DNA of 64,000 bases from Martelella sp. HB161492 (GTDB lineage: Bacteria; Pseudomonadota; Alphaproteobacteria; Rhizobiales; Rhizobiaceae), in assembly GCF_013184775.1 (NCBI RefSeq), contig NZ_JAATVV010000002.1, forward strand, positions 524,301-588,300. The letters run 5' to 3'. Position numbers and translations under genes: made by a program. This document shows, one piece after another, positions 1-8,452 of this stretch (positions within the stretch are counted from its first letter, which is position 1; each line of letters begins with the position of its first letter). The notes below the pieces were generated by a model, which worked only from the letters and a program-made list of their open reading frames with translations, did not search any database and was not told the origin of the DNA.

Positions 1-3000
1 CCACGAGATAGTTTCGCTCCAGGCCACGCGCTTCTGCGCTCAGTTCAATCGACACCACAGCCTGGTTCAGAAGCACCGCATCTGCCCCGATCTCAGCACC
101 CGCCGTCATGGCATCTTCAGTTCCGGCCAGCCCGCGCAAAAGGCCGGAAAGGCTCCAGAGCCCCGGCGCCGTTTCTTCGGCATTCAGATAGCCGATGATC
201 TCGAATTGGCCGTTGGCGGCCCGCACAGCCAGCCGGTTGGATCCATTCAGAACAGCCAGCTTCGACGCTGAGGCAAACGCACCGAAATCCAGAGCTATCA
301 CGAGCGACTGCGAATAATCGAAACGCCCGGAAACGCCGGAGCCGAGGGATGCGGCAACGGATCCCGTCGATGCCGGCCGATCGACCGTCATGCACATTGA
401 ATAACCTTCGCTCTGTGATGACGAGGACAGAACCAGTCGTTGCCATGGATTTGCGTAAGCCGCAATCCTGGCAAAGCTTTCGGCCTCGTCGCTGTTAAAG
501 CGGGCCAGATCCATGAGAATGACCCGCGGCGCAAAGCCCGATGGGCTCAGCCTTGGCAATCGCGGCAAGACCTGTTCGCCGGATGAAGCCGCCGATACCG
601 ATGGCGAAAAGGCACGCGCGGTAACCTCAATCGCCCCGTTCTGCTCAAGCCGGGTCACCAGGAAACGGCCAGCGGGACCGTCGCTGAGGGATACGACATC
701 GCCCAGTTCGAGTTCAAGGCGTTGTGGCGACAGCGAGAAGCTGAGTTCACGCTTGGCAATTCGCCCATCCCTGAGCAGATTGTCTGCCAGAAGGCGCACG
801 CCGGATTCGTTGAACACCGCGGGCAGGCTATGCATCGCAACCCGGTCATTGTCCACGAGCGTTCGACTGGAACGGACCGTTGCCTGTTCATAGTCGTTGG
901 CAGCATCGCTGAAAATGGCAACCACCTCGCCGGCGATCTCTGCCTCGTGCAACAGCTTTTCACTCCATTGCGGTGCGTTTGGAGAGTCCACAAGCACCGG
1001 CAGCTCGGCTGGCGGAAGGCTTGCTCGAAGCCTCGACCGAAATGTCAGAACCCCGCCGTCCTCGCATACATCGACAAGTCCGAATTCAAGAAGAGGATCA
1101 AGCAGGTCTCTTGCCGATGCCAGTTCGGCCTGTTGATAGCCGATCAGATCATCACTGACCTGCCCGGCGTCGAAGTTGTCGAAGCCGTGGTCCGTCAGGA
1201 GCGTTTCAATCGTATCACCGAGCGTAGAAGCGCCGAGACGTCCGTTGAGCCAGTGCCCCCGGAGCCAGTTGGCCCCGTCGCTCCAGACAGTGGTATCACT
1301 TGGAAATGCTGGAAATGGTCGTGCATCCCAGCACCACAGGAAGATCTTGCCCGGATCGACCATACCCGCCAGAGCGTCGTCGCTTTCCCAGTATCCAAGA
1401 TGGGCCTCGACGAAACGTCGCTGGCTTGCATCAGAGCGGGTTCCGCTCGAAAAATAGGGCAAAGCGCTTTCGGTGGACTTCGGATCGAAGAAAACATTTG
1501 GCTGGTTCGCACCGGCATCGATTGCAGGGCAACCCAATTCGGTGAACCAGACCGGCTTCATCCCCGGCTGCCAGGCGGTTGGCGTGGCGTTCTCGGCGCC
1601 GTCGCGACGCTCATGGTGATAGTTGGACCACCAGTTTTCGATGTCCTTGTAGCGGAAAACCCATGGCTTGCCCGCAAGTCCGTCAGTAATGGGCGTACGC
1701 TGCCGTGCATCGCGGGCGTCTGAGCTGGCATAATACCAGTCGAACCCTTCGCCGGACGTGATATTCCTCCTCAACGCCGCCAGATCATTGGCCAGCCTGA
1801 AACCGTCGGGGCTGGCAGAAGCCAGATCCTCGTCGCGCCAGTCGGACAAGGGCATGTAATTGTCAATGCCGATGGCATCGATGGCCTCACATGCCCAGAG
1901 CGGATCAAGATTGAAAAACACATCGCCGTCGGGCGCGTGATAGCCGAAATACTCGCTCCAGTCGGCTGCATAGGTCAGCGCCGTTGTCGTCCCGACGACG
2001 GAACGGACCGCACCGGCAAGAGACACGAGCCCATCGACAAAAGGAAAGCTGCCATATTCGTCGCGGATCGCGGTCAGCGCCCGCATTTCCGAGCCAATGA
2101 TAATGCCGTCAACACCACCAGCAGCCTCTGCCAGATGGGCGTAGTGTAGGATAAAGCGGCGATAGCCCCAGCCGGTACCGGAATAGGAAATGCTCCCCTG
2201 TGCAGCGGTGAATTGCCCTGCGGCAGCGCTGCCCAGGAATGCGGCAAGCTGATCGGCCGCCTGCGAAGTCTGGTCAACCGTCCCGGTCGCTCCAATGGCT
2301 GGATCACAGGTGATGCGTCCGCGCCAGGGATAGGCCGGCTGCGGCGAGCCGCCATAAGGATTGGGTAAAGTGTTATCGTTCGGAATATCCATCATTACAA
2401 AGGGATAGAGAAACACTTTCAGCCCGCGTGCCTTCAGATCCGCAATCGCTGCAATGAGCCCGGCGTCGTTGGGCGTCCCACCGTAAGCCGCCCCGCCGTC
2501 ATTCGTGGATATCAGCCGGGCTTCGGACCGCGTTATGCCGCTCACACGCCATGGCGAACTTTCCTTATTGCGAGACAAAGTCTCGACGCCCGGCATCAAG
2601 GTGCAGTTGCCCGCCCTCAGATCATCGCCAAACCAGGCAACCACAAGAGCGACACTTTCGAGATTTGGACAGAGTGCCATCAGTTCATCGATGGAAGCCT
2701 CCCAGTCAGTCGCACGCATCAGATTGTTACGATTGAGGATGCGCTGAGAGCCGGGACTGCTGATTTCCGTGACGGCATACGGGCAGAGCCCATGTTCCGT
2801 GGCCCCGGGGATAATGGTGATAGCCCGGATCTCATTTTCCAGTCTGCCCGTGGGGCGCAGAACCTCAAACTGAACCACGGGTATCCTGTTCCCATAGTCG
2901 TCCAGAGGCAGGCGCTCAAAAACCACATAAGCAAGCCCGCGATAGGCCGGAGCATTGCCGCTCCCCTGTTTCGCTTCGATCAGTGGATCAGGCATCTGAT

Positions 3001-3445
3001 CTTCACGGCCGGTATAAACGCGCATTTCCACAGTGGTAAGATCAAGCTCACGACCATCGACCCAGACACGACGGATGGCAGCAATCGGCCCTTCGCAAAT
3101 GCCAAAGGCGAAATTGCCGAAGTAGGAGAAGGTTTCGGTTTTCGTACCCGAGGCTTTGCTGCCCGTGCGTTCGATGATCGAAACCTCCTCAAACCGCGTC
3201 GCCCAGATCAAGGTTCCGCCGAGACGTACCGAACCATAGGCACGCGGCAATGGCGCCCCCTCATCCACGCCTCCCAGGCGGACTGCCCCCAGATGCTGCC
3301 CCTGCGTGGTCGTGCCGCCCCCGAAAAGCCGTGAATCGATCACGCTGCCGGCAAGCGCGCCAAAAGCACGCCCGGCCATCGCGCCAATCGGGCCGAAGGC
3401 GCTGCCGGCCACGGTGCCGGCAACCTGAAGCAAAATCGTCGCCAT
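1..3445 (-). CDS. GTA gp15-like tail hub/host-specificity protein, TIM-barrel type (3' end cut off)
   Basis: Partial gene: about 1148 codons are visible and no stop is reached before the window edge. The protein starts MATILLQVAG with a Gly/Ala-rich N-terminus, then has the TIM-barrel-like domain known from RcGTA gp15. The conserved WFTELGCP motif, with its glycosidase-like Glu, lies near residue 635. A downstream domain resembles the phage tail-3 family. In RcGTA this protein forms the tail-tip hub/fibre, and homologues are about 1300 residues long, so roughly 150 residues are missing. It lies 14 bp after the NlpC/P60 gene and is last in the cluster, as in RcGTA. The family call is firm; a real glycosidase activity is not shown. 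Confidence 0.9.
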   Translation of the reverse strand, partial: MATILLQVAGTVAGSAFGPIGAMAGRAFGALAGSVIDSRLFGGGTTTQGQHLGAVRLGGVDEGAPLPRAYGSVRLGGTLIWATRFEEVSIIERTGSKASGTKTETFSYFGNFAFGICEGPIAAIRRVWVDGRELDLTTVEMRVYTGREDQMPDPLIEAKQGSGNAPAYRGLAYVVFERLPLDDYGNRIPVVQFEVLRPTGRLENEIRAITIIPGATEHGLCPYAVTEISSPGSQRILNRNNLMRATDWEASIDELMALCPNLESVALVVAWFGDDLRAGNCTLMPGVETLSRNKESSPWRVSGITRSEARLISTNDGGAAYGGTPNDAGLIAAIADLKARGLKVFLYPFVMMDIPNDNTLPNPYGGSPQPAYPWRGRITCDPAIGATGTVDQTSQAADQLAAFLGSAAAGQFTAAQGSISYSGTGWGYRRFILHYAHLAEAAGGVDGIIIGSEMRALTAIRDEYGSFPFVDGLVSLAGAVRSVVGTTTALTYAADWSEYFGYHAPDGDVFFNLDPLWACEAIDAIGIDNYMPLSDWRDEDLASASPDGFRLANDLAALRRNITSGEGFDWYYASSDARDARQRTPITDGLAGKPWVFRYKDIENWWSNYHHERRDGAENATPTAWQPGMKPVWFTELGCPAIDAGANQPNVFFDPKSTESALPYFSSGTRSDASQRRFVEAHLGYWESDDALAGMVDPGKIFLWCWDARPFPAFPSDTTVWSDGANWLRGHWLNGRLGASTLGDTIETLLTDHGFDNFDAGQVSDDLIGYQQAELASARDLLDPLLEFGLVDVCEDGGVLTFRSRLRASLPPAELPVLVDSPNAPQWSEKLLHEAEIAGEVVAIFSDAANDYEQATVRSSRTLVDNDRVAMHSLPAVFNESGVRLLADNLLRDGRIAKRELSFSLSPQRLELELGDVVSLSDGPAGRFLVTRLEQNGAIEVTARAFSPSVSAASSGEQVLPRLPRLSPSGFAPRVILMDLARFNSDEAESFARIAAYANPWQRLVLSSSSQSEGYSMCMTVDRPASTGSVAASLGSGVSGRFDYSQSLVIALDFGAFASASKLAVLNGSNRLAVRAANGQFEIIGYLNAEETAPGLWSLSGLLRGLAGTEDAMTAGAEIGADAVLLNQAVVSIELSAEARGLERNYLV

Positions 3446-3459
3446 GAAGGGTCTCCGGT

Positions 3460-3897
3460 TCAGTTGATATCGGGAAGGCGGAACACGCCGGCAATGCGAC
3501 GGCGCCATGAAGGCACCAGTGCCGAACGGATCACACCAGCCTGTTCATAGGCATGGATGAAGCTTTGCTGGTCGGCGAGAATACCCAGATGCTTGGCGGG
3601 AAAGCGCGCCTGCCAGCGAAAGACCAGAAGGTCACCCGCTTCCATCATCGGCAGCGCGACGGGCGCGCCACAATAGCTCCGCGCGGCAGCGAGAATGCGC
3701 TCCTCACCGCCATGTTCCGCCCAGTCGACCGAATAGGGCTCACCGTCAAAGGGATCTATTCCGTAAAGAGAGCACCAGACGCCGCGGACGAGACCGAGAC
3801 AATCACAGCCGATGCCCTTTTTCCCGGCCTGGTGCCGATAGGGTGTGCCAATCCAGTCCTGAGCCAGCGCAACGGCCCGTTCTCCAGCCGTGCTCAT
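3460..3897 (-). CDS. GTA gp14-like NlpC/P60 cell-wall peptidase
   Basis: A 145-residue protein of the NlpC/P60 fold. The nucleophile Cys lies in GIGCDCLGLVRG (about residues 28-39) and the catalytic His in KHLGI near residue 101. In RcGTA gp14 this tail-tip peptidase cuts peptidoglycan peptides so that DNA can enter. The start ATG overlaps the stop of the DUF2163 gene by 4 nt, so the two are translationally coupled. There is no signal peptide, as expected for a particle component. Confidence 0.92.
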   Translation of the reverse strand: MSTAGERAVALAQDWIGTPYRHQAGKKGIGCDCLGLVRGVWCSLYGIDPFDGEPYSVDWAEHGGEERILAAARSYCGAPVALPMMEAGDLLVFRWQARFPAKHLGILADQQSFIHAYEQAGVIRSALVPSWRRRIAGVFRLPDIN

Positions 3898-4784
3898 GAG
3901 AAAAGCGGACTTCCGTCATGCAGGCTTTCACCATCGACATAGGAATAGGCAAAATCCGCCCCCGGCACATGCGGGAAACCCCTGAAATTCACCTGATTGG
4001 CAAATTTTGCCTTGCATGTCGAAAATGCCTTGTTGCATCCGGCATACACCGTAACGCCGGCGCCGACCTCAGGCAGTGCCGTGAGCGGCAGCCAGAGATC
4101 AAACTTCACGCCGCTGCCGAAAACGCGGTTGGCTTCAACATCAACGCTTTGGCCTGAAAGCAGGCCGGATGTAAAAGTCATCGTGCCATAGGCAAAAAAA
4201 TTCTCGTCAAAGCTTTGCCCCAGCGTCAGCAATAGCCGGTTATCGGCCAGAACCTCTGCAATCGTGCCGCTTGCGGAATAGTCCGGGCTGTTCGTATCGA
4301 TACCGCAGCGCTGGTCGCCCAGCTTGGCATCGCAACGCCGCGCAAAACTTCGGCCCTTCGCTTGCGAAAGCCTATGGCTAAGCGAGCGCAGCTCGGCATG
4401 AAAAGCGCCCGCCTCGCGGCGGATGTCGCCGAGTTCCTGTACCGAGAGCAGCTGAAATGCCGATGGTTCCTGCCAGTTCACGACGAAATACTCGACCCTC
4501 GCCCCCTCATACCGGCCGGCGATCAGATCCTCTTCCGAAATGGCATCACTGGAAAAGCCGCCCGCCACTTCACTCGTATCAGCCCCGAGACCGCCATCAC
4601 TCTGCAGCGCCGATGCGGCAAAGCCGCTCGCCGCCTGGAATGTCGTTCCGTCAAAGGTCAGATTGCGATCGTGCTCGGTAAAGCCCAGAACGCCGCCATC
4701 TTCAAGCGACAGCCGCCAGCAGAAGCAGATCGTCGTCGAATCATTGGCAATATGGCTGGACAGAGCCTCATTGATTGTCCTCAT
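3894..4784 (-). CDS. GTA gp13-like DUF2163 tail protein
   Basis: A 296-residue DUF2163 protein, the usual length for the family. The C-terminal part has the conserved Cys-containing segments RCDAKLGDQRCG and AGCNKAFSTCKAKF and ends with HVPGADFAY, typical of the GTA/phage baseplate family. RcGTA gp13 is a hub component in the tail tip. The start overlaps the DUF2460 stop by 4 nt and the stop overlaps the NlpC/P60 start by 4 nt, so gp12-gp13-gp14 form a tightly coupled unit. Confidence 0.92.
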   Translation of the reverse strand: MRTINEALSSHIANDSTTICFCWRLSLEDGGVLGFTEHDRNLTFDGTTFQAASGFAASALQSDGGLGADTSEVAGGFSSDAISEEDLIAGRYEGARVEYFVVNWQEPSAFQLLSVQELGDIRREAGAFHAELRSLSHRLSQAKGRSFARRCDAKLGDQRCGIDTNSPDYSASGTIAEVLADNRLLLTLGQSFDENFFAYGTMTFTSGLLSGQSVDVEANRVFGSGVKFDLWLPLTALPEVGAGVTVYAGCNKAFSTCKAKFANQVNFRGFPHVPGADFAYSYVDGESLHDGSPLFS

Positions 4785-5416
4785 GGCCTGATCTCCGCAA
4801 GCGGCACGCTGGGAACCATGCCCGCTTTGAATGTCTTGAGATTGACCTCAATACGGTCGATGTCGAAACGCACCGGCACATCAAACTCAAATCCGGCGAA
4901 GATCGCGGCACCGCCTGCCGGTATCGCCCCGGCAACAAAGGTCATCACCCCGGTCGCTGCGTCGAGCACAACATCGGACACGACGGCACCGTCGACGGAG
5001 ACTTTGAGCGTTCCGGAGACCGGTTTTTCAATCGACCGGACGAAGCTTGAACCGGCATCGCCATAGGTCTTGATCAATTGATAACTGGCCGTCGTTCCGT
5101 CGCCGGTCCCGATGAATTGATCAGTCGCCGAGACCGTCTGCAGCGGGCTGCAGGATTTGAAATCAACAGGATCGCGAAAGCGAAAGCCAAACAGCTGACC
5201 GCGCCTCGCTTCAAAAAACGCCATCAGTTCGTAGAGATCGTCCAGTGAGCGTAGCCCAGATCCCGCATCGTAGCTGCGTCTGGAATCGAACCATCTCTGG
5301 TTCCGGTTTTCCCGCCCGTTGGAAAGGTTGACGATATCGGTTCTGCGCACCGGTCCCCCACTTGTGGCAAGGGAGAGGCGCAACGGAAACCGCACATCGT
5401 GAAAGCCGCCCGACAT
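4781..5416 (-). CDS. GTA gp12-like DUF2460 distal tail protein
   Basis: A 211-residue DUF2460 protein. The N-terminus FHDVRFPLRLSLATSGGPVR and the motif NGRENRNQRW are hallmarks of this GTA/phage tail family, and the middle has FFEARRGQLFGFRFRDP. RcGTA gp12 is the distal tail protein that links the tube to the hub. It begins 16 bp after the tape-measure gene and overlaps the next gene by 4 nt. It is full length with no oddities. Confidence 0.92.
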   Translation of the reverse strand: MSGGFHDVRFPLRLSLATSGGPVRRTDIVNLSNGRENRNQRWFDSRRSYDAGSGLRSLDDLYELMAFFEARRGQLFGFRFRDPVDFKSCSPLQTVSATDQFIGTGDGTTASYQLIKTYGDAGSSFVRSIEKPVSGTLKVSVDGAVVSDVVLDAATGVMTFVAGAIPAGGAAIFAGFEFDVPVRFDIDRIEVNLKTFKAGMVPSVPLAEIRP

Positions 5417-5431
5417 GTTCCACTCCCTCGG

Positions 5432-6010
5432 TCAGATATTGCGCTGTCCAGCGCGCACAGCACGTGCCAGCATGGCGGAGATCTGCGCCTCACTGCGTCG
5501 AAAACTGTCGGCGTCATTCGCCGAAACGTTGAAGACAACCGATGTGCCACCGCCATTGCCGGACGCAACGCCAAGAGAGCCATCGGGGCCGCGCTTGAGC
5601 GGCAGGATGGCTTCCGTGCCCGCCTCCCCCATCAGGCCAAGACCGCCACTCATGGGAAAATAGGTCGGGCTGGAAACCACGCCGCCCTTGGCAAAGGGCA
5701 TTGTGCGGCCGGGTACGCCGCCCTTGGCATTGGTCACCGCATCGGCGAGCTCACCGACAAGCCCCGAAATCCCGTTCGAAAGTGTTGTTTCCAGCGGTTT
5801 CAGTGCCGATCTGAGCGCAATATCGCTGAGCCGGCGCGCCAGACCGGACAGCACCGTGTCCAGGCTTTTCCCGCCGGCAACGGCTTCACGCATCGCCAGC
5901 GTGATCGAACTGGCAAATGCGTCGGACTGGTTCTGAAGCTCTGTGAAAGCGTCACTCAGCGCCGTTACACTGTCATTCGCCTGGCTGAAGCCTTGACTGT
6001 CAGTTTCCAT
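5432..6010 (-). CDS. GTA gp11-like short tail tape-measure protein
   Basis: A 192-residue protein with the C-terminal FAKGGVV...GLMGEAGTEAILPL motif of lambda-like tape-measure proteins and a helical N-terminal half. Tape-measure length sets tail length, and the RcGTA protein is similarly short (about 219 residues), so a very short tail is inferred. I chose ATG 6010 because GAGGAAGAGG lies just upstream on the minus strand; an upstream TTG at 6025 would add five residues. It follows the small chaperone gene by 11 bp. Confidence 0.85.
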   Translation of the reverse strand: METDSQGFSQANDSVTALSDAFTELQNQSDAFASSITLAMREAVAGGKSLDTVLSGLARRLSDIALRSALKPLETTLSNGISGLVGELADAVTNAKGGVPGRTMPFAKGGVVSSPTYFPMSGGLGLMGEAGTEAILPLKRGPDGSLGVASGNGGGTSVVFNVSANDADSFRRSEAQISAMLARAVRAGQRNI

Positions 6011-6021
6011 GAGCCTCTTCC

Positions 6022-6240
6022 TCAATCGGGGTAAAGCGCCATCAGCTGAGCGAGTTCGCTGCGTTTCGGCGCGTCATGATCATGTCCGAACTGGCCGGTC
6101 ATGGCGGCAAATTCCGCCGGTGTCAGCGACCAGAATGCTGCCGGTTCAAGCCGCAGCAGACAGAGCCCGGCATGCATCGCTTCCCGCCAGGGAAACGGGG
6201 CGATGCCGGGAGGTTCGGGCTCTGCCGCTGCGGCTTTCAA
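6022..6240 (-). CDS. GTA gp10.1-like small tail assembly chaperone
   Basis: A short ORF of up to 72 residues with the motif RLEPAAFWSLTPAEFAAMTG, typical of the small phage tail chaperone next to the GTA tape-measure gene. The start is uncertain. A TTG at 6240 overlaps the preceding stop as TTGA, which suggests coupling; the first ATG, at 6177, would give about 51 residues. In siphophages this position is the second of the two tail chaperones that load the tape measure. Confidence 0.75.
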   Translation of the reverse strand: MKAAAAEPEPPGIAPFPWREAMHAGLCLLRLEPAAFWSLTPAEFAAMTGQFGHDHDAPKRSELAQLMALYPD

Positions 6241-6611
6241 GGGTCCGCGCCGGTCTCCGGCTGTTCGGCGGCTGCGGACCCGGAAAAGGTGAGGCTCAGC
6301 AATTCGCTGACCAGTCGGGCGGAACCGGCAATGCCGCCCTCAACGCTCATTCCAGCGACATCCTCGTCGGAAAAGGCATTGCCGCCGCCCCTGAGCGCCG
6401 CACCGATGATGCGCACGAGATCAATCGCTTTGAGCTTGCCGGAGGCAAAGCGGTGGCCGAGATCGGCGAGATTATCCGCAGCAAAAGCCGTTTCCAGCTC
6501 GGACAGCGCCCCCAGTGTCAGGCATAGAATGCGGCGCTCACCATCAATGACCGCTTCCACTTCGCCGCGATGCCGGTTCGCCCGGCGCGTAGTGACCGGG
6601 GCCGTCATCAC
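6237..6611 (-). CDS. GTA gp10-like tail assembly chaperone (GTA TAC family)
   Basis: A 124-residue 'gene transfer agent family' protein. It has a basic N-terminus (TTRRANRHRGE), a beta segment GERRILCLTLGAL, then ELETAFA and LVRIIGAALRGGG, as in the GTA-specific tail chaperone family. It overlaps the major tail gene upstream and the small chaperone downstream by 4 nt each. A frameshift joining this gene to the following one, as in lambda gpG/GT, is possible, but I found no clear slippery heptamer. Confidence 0.85.
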   Translation of the reverse strand: MMTAPVTTRRANRHRGEVEAVIDGERRILCLTLGALSELETAFAADNLADLGHRFASGKLKAIDLVRIIGAALRGGGNAFSDEDVAGMSVEGGIAGSARLVSELLSLTFSGSAAAEQPETGADP

Positions 6612-7015
6612 AGCGCCCCGAAGCTGACGGCACCCGCAGATTCAAGCGCAATCTCGAATTTCATCTCACCGTCATAGGCGCCCGAATAGTCAAGCGATGT
6701 AATCTGGAACGGGCCGGAAACCGTGCCGAATCCGGGAATGACAATCTGGCTCTCGATCAGGCTCGCCGAGAAAAAGGCCACTCGCACGGTCTCGTCGGAG
6801 GCCTGATCCTTGAACAGGCCGCTCGCCGTCATGGATGCGCGCTGCATTCCGGCGCCACCCAGAAGCTCGCGCCAGCGACCCGAGCTTTCGGAATCGGTGA
6901 TATCGACGGTCTCTGCATTGAACGCCAGCGTGCGCGACCGCAGGCCTGCGACCGTCTCATAGCTGCTGCCGTTATGGACCTTCAGCAGCATGTCCTTGCC
7001 TTTTTGGGCAACCAT
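6608..7015 (-). CDS. GTA gp9-like major tail tube protein
   Basis: A 135-residue protein of the TP901-1-type major tail family: MVAQKGKDMLLKV, then ETVDITDSES and GLFKDQASDE, ending in beta-rich segments. It forms the tail tube by hexamer stacking in related particles. It is separated from gp8 by 70 bp that contain a terminator-like hairpin, and it opens a coupled run gp9-gp10-gp10.1. Confidence 0.92.
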   Translation of the reverse strand: MVAQKGKDMLLKVHNGSSYETVAGLRSRTLAFNAETVDITDSESSGRWRELLGGAGMQRASMTASGLFKDQASDETVRVAFFSASLIESQIVIPGFGTVSGPFQITSLDYSGAYDGEMKFEIALESAGAVSFGAL

Positions 7016-7038
7016 GCGTCATCTCCCTTGCATGAATG

Positions 7039-7059
7039 AAAAAAGGCGCCTCAGCGCCC
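7039..7059 (-). terminator. terminator-like hairpin between gp8 and gp9
   Basis: On the minus strand the 5-bp GC stem GGCGC/GCGCC with a TGAG loop is followed by a run of six T. It lies after the gp8 stop and 24 bp before the gp9 start, so it could reduce read-through into the tail genes. Confidence 0.5.
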
Positions 7060-7085
7060 GGGGGAACAATGCGGCAACGTCGGCC

Positions 7086-7490
7086 TCACGCCGTCTCGGT
7101 CACAGCCCGAAAACGCACCTCTGCATAAAAATAGTCACTGCGTGCCTGCCGGCGTACGGTGACGCCGCTGCGCTGCAGATTGATCAGTACATAGCCGTCA
7201 AGGCTCAGTGACACGTCGCCGAGCAGCAGCGAAAGCCTGTCGATAATCTGCTCGATCTCGCGACGCCCCGGCGCATCCGACCAGACTTCAAAGGTCAGCT
7301 TGTGCTCCTCGGTGCGCTCGATATCTGCGCTCAGGTCACGCACGTCTGTGGCACCATAGACAATGACTGGCAAACGCTGCGTCGACAGTCTGCGGTCAAC
7401 GATCCCGTCTTCGGCCACAAGCCCCGCCAGGACCGGATCCGTGCTCAGAACGGCATGAATGGCTTTTTGCAGAGCATTGCGCGCGCTCAT
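7086..7490 (-). CDS. GTA gp8-like DUF3168 tail terminator protein
   Basis: A 134-residue DUF3168 protein. Visible family features are ALQKAIHAVLSTDP at the N-terminus, RLPVIVYG, and HKLTFEVWSDAPGRREIEQI in the middle. In HK97-like phages and RcGTA this protein caps the tail tube at the neck. The start overlaps the stop of the head-closure gene by 4 nt. Confidence 0.9.
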   Translation of the reverse strand: MSARNALQKAIHAVLSTDPVLAGLVAEDGIVDRRLSTQRLPVIVYGATDVRDLSADIERTEEHKLTFEVWSDAPGRREIEQIIDRLSLLLGDVSLSLDGYVLINLQRSGVTVRRQARSDYFYAEVRFRAVTETA

Positions 7491-7819
7491 GAGCTGATCT
7501 CCTCACAACGGCAGACGAGGTAGCGCCCTGTCTCGTCGGGATCGTGGAAAGTCACCAGGCGGAATTGCCGCCCGCCCTTGGCAAACCGCATCTCTGCCGC
7601 CAGATCGTCGCGATGCCGTAGCCAGATCCTGTGGGTGATCCGTCCCACGCCGGCATTGGCTTCCTCATCGAAGGCAACCGATTGCGGTTCGACGCGCGCC
7701 CAGGCCTTGCCAAAACTCTCAAATCCCCGGGTCACCCCGCCCTGCCCGTCAGCCGTATCCACCGGACGAAGCAGGTTGAGGCGCTCTGAAAAGGCTCCGG
7801 AATCCATGGGCGCAATCAT
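7487..7819 (-). CDS. GTA gp7-like head-closure (head-tail adaptor) protein
   Basis: A 110-residue phage head-tail adaptor. The N-terminus SERLNLLRPVDTADGQGG and the motif RITHRIWLRHRDD are characteristic of this family, which plugs the connector before tail joining. The start ATG touches the stop of the gp6-like gene (TGATG) and the stop overlaps gp8 by 4 nt. Confidence 0.9.
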   Translation of the reverse strand: MIAPMDSGAFSERLNLLRPVDTADGQGGVTRGFESFGKAWARVEPQSVAFDEEANAGVGRITHRIWLRHRDDLAAEMRFAKGGRQFRLVTFHDPDETGRYLVCRCEEISS

Positions 7820-8385
7820 CAGAGCCTCCAGCTTTTAAGTGGCGCGATAAGCGCCTGATAGCCCTGCGGCTCGGCAGCCGGCTGGTCCGTGAGTGCAACA
7901 ACACCACGCAACGCGTACATGTGAGCCACGTGGCGGGTAATCGCAGCTTTGGCTGGTTCCGGCACATCAGCAGCGGCGCCGTAGCCCGCGATAAAATCAA
8001 CCTCGATTCCATTCATGGAAGCGCGGGCCGCGGCAATCTCAGGCAGGTAGAACCGCACCGGACGGGCTGTGCCATCCAGCCGCGCCCGGTCAAGCGCAAC
8101 CGCATTCGCATTGCCTTCAGCATCGTAAACCGTCACGGATGACACGCTCGCCACCGGCCCATGCGCAAGCGAGATCATGCCGCTTTTGGGCCAGCTGTCG
8201 CGATAGAGCCGCCAGCTCTGCGTCATCAGCGATAGCCCCGTCAGCGCCTCCAGATGCTTGCGCGCCGTCACGATCAGCCCGGTGATCAGCTCATCGTCAT
8301 CATCATGATCGATGCGCAGATAATTCTTGGCTTCATCCAGGCTTACCGGCTCGCTAGCAGGCGGCGTCGTCAGTGCATAGGTCAT
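7819..8385 (-). CDS. GTA gp6-like head-tail connector protein
   Basis: A 188-residue protein of the phage gp6-like connector family: MTYALTTPPASEPVSLDEAK, then YLRIDHDDDDELI and the helix TARKHLEALTG, ending in the QALIAPLKSW motif. I chose ATG 8385 because AGGGGAA lies upstream and the product matches the family; the frame stays open to 8466 but that would run through the hairpin at 8410-8428. It forms the ring below the portal. Confidence 0.9.
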   Translation of the reverse strand: MTYALTTPPASEPVSLDEAKNYLRIDHDDDDELITGLIVTARKHLEALTGLSLMTQSWRLYRDSWPKSGMISLAHGPVASVSSVTVYDAEGNANAVALDRARLDGTARPVRFYLPEIAAARASMNGIEVDFIAGYGAAADVPEPAKAAITRHVAHMYALRGVVALTDQPAAEPQGYQALIAPLKSWRL

Positions 8386-8401
8386 TGAAGTTTCCCCTGA
8401 A

Positions 8402-8428
8402 AAACAAAACCCCCGGCAAAACCGGGGG
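8402..8428 (-). terminator. terminator-like hairpin after the capsid gene
   Basis: On the minus strand CCGGTTTTGCCGG closes as a 7-bp GC stem (CCCCCGG/CCGGGGG, 8410-8416 and 8422-8428) followed by TTTTGTTTTT. It sits between the capsid stop (8453) and the gp6 start (8385). It could make capsid mRNA more abundant than the connector and tail mRNA. Confidence 0.7.
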
Positions 8429-8452
8429 CCATGAACTGAAGCGCCGTGCCAA

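Noticed and set aside
722-1723. A 333-codon plus-strand frame in the gp15 region
   Set aside because: The minus strand encodes the conserved gp15 TIM-barrel protein through the whole interval; the plus frame has no family resemblance.
6230-6250. Programmed frameshift between the two tail chaperone genes, as in lambda
   Set aside because: The genes overlap by 4 nt, but no convincing slippery heptamer is visible; ordinary stop-start coupling explains the layout.
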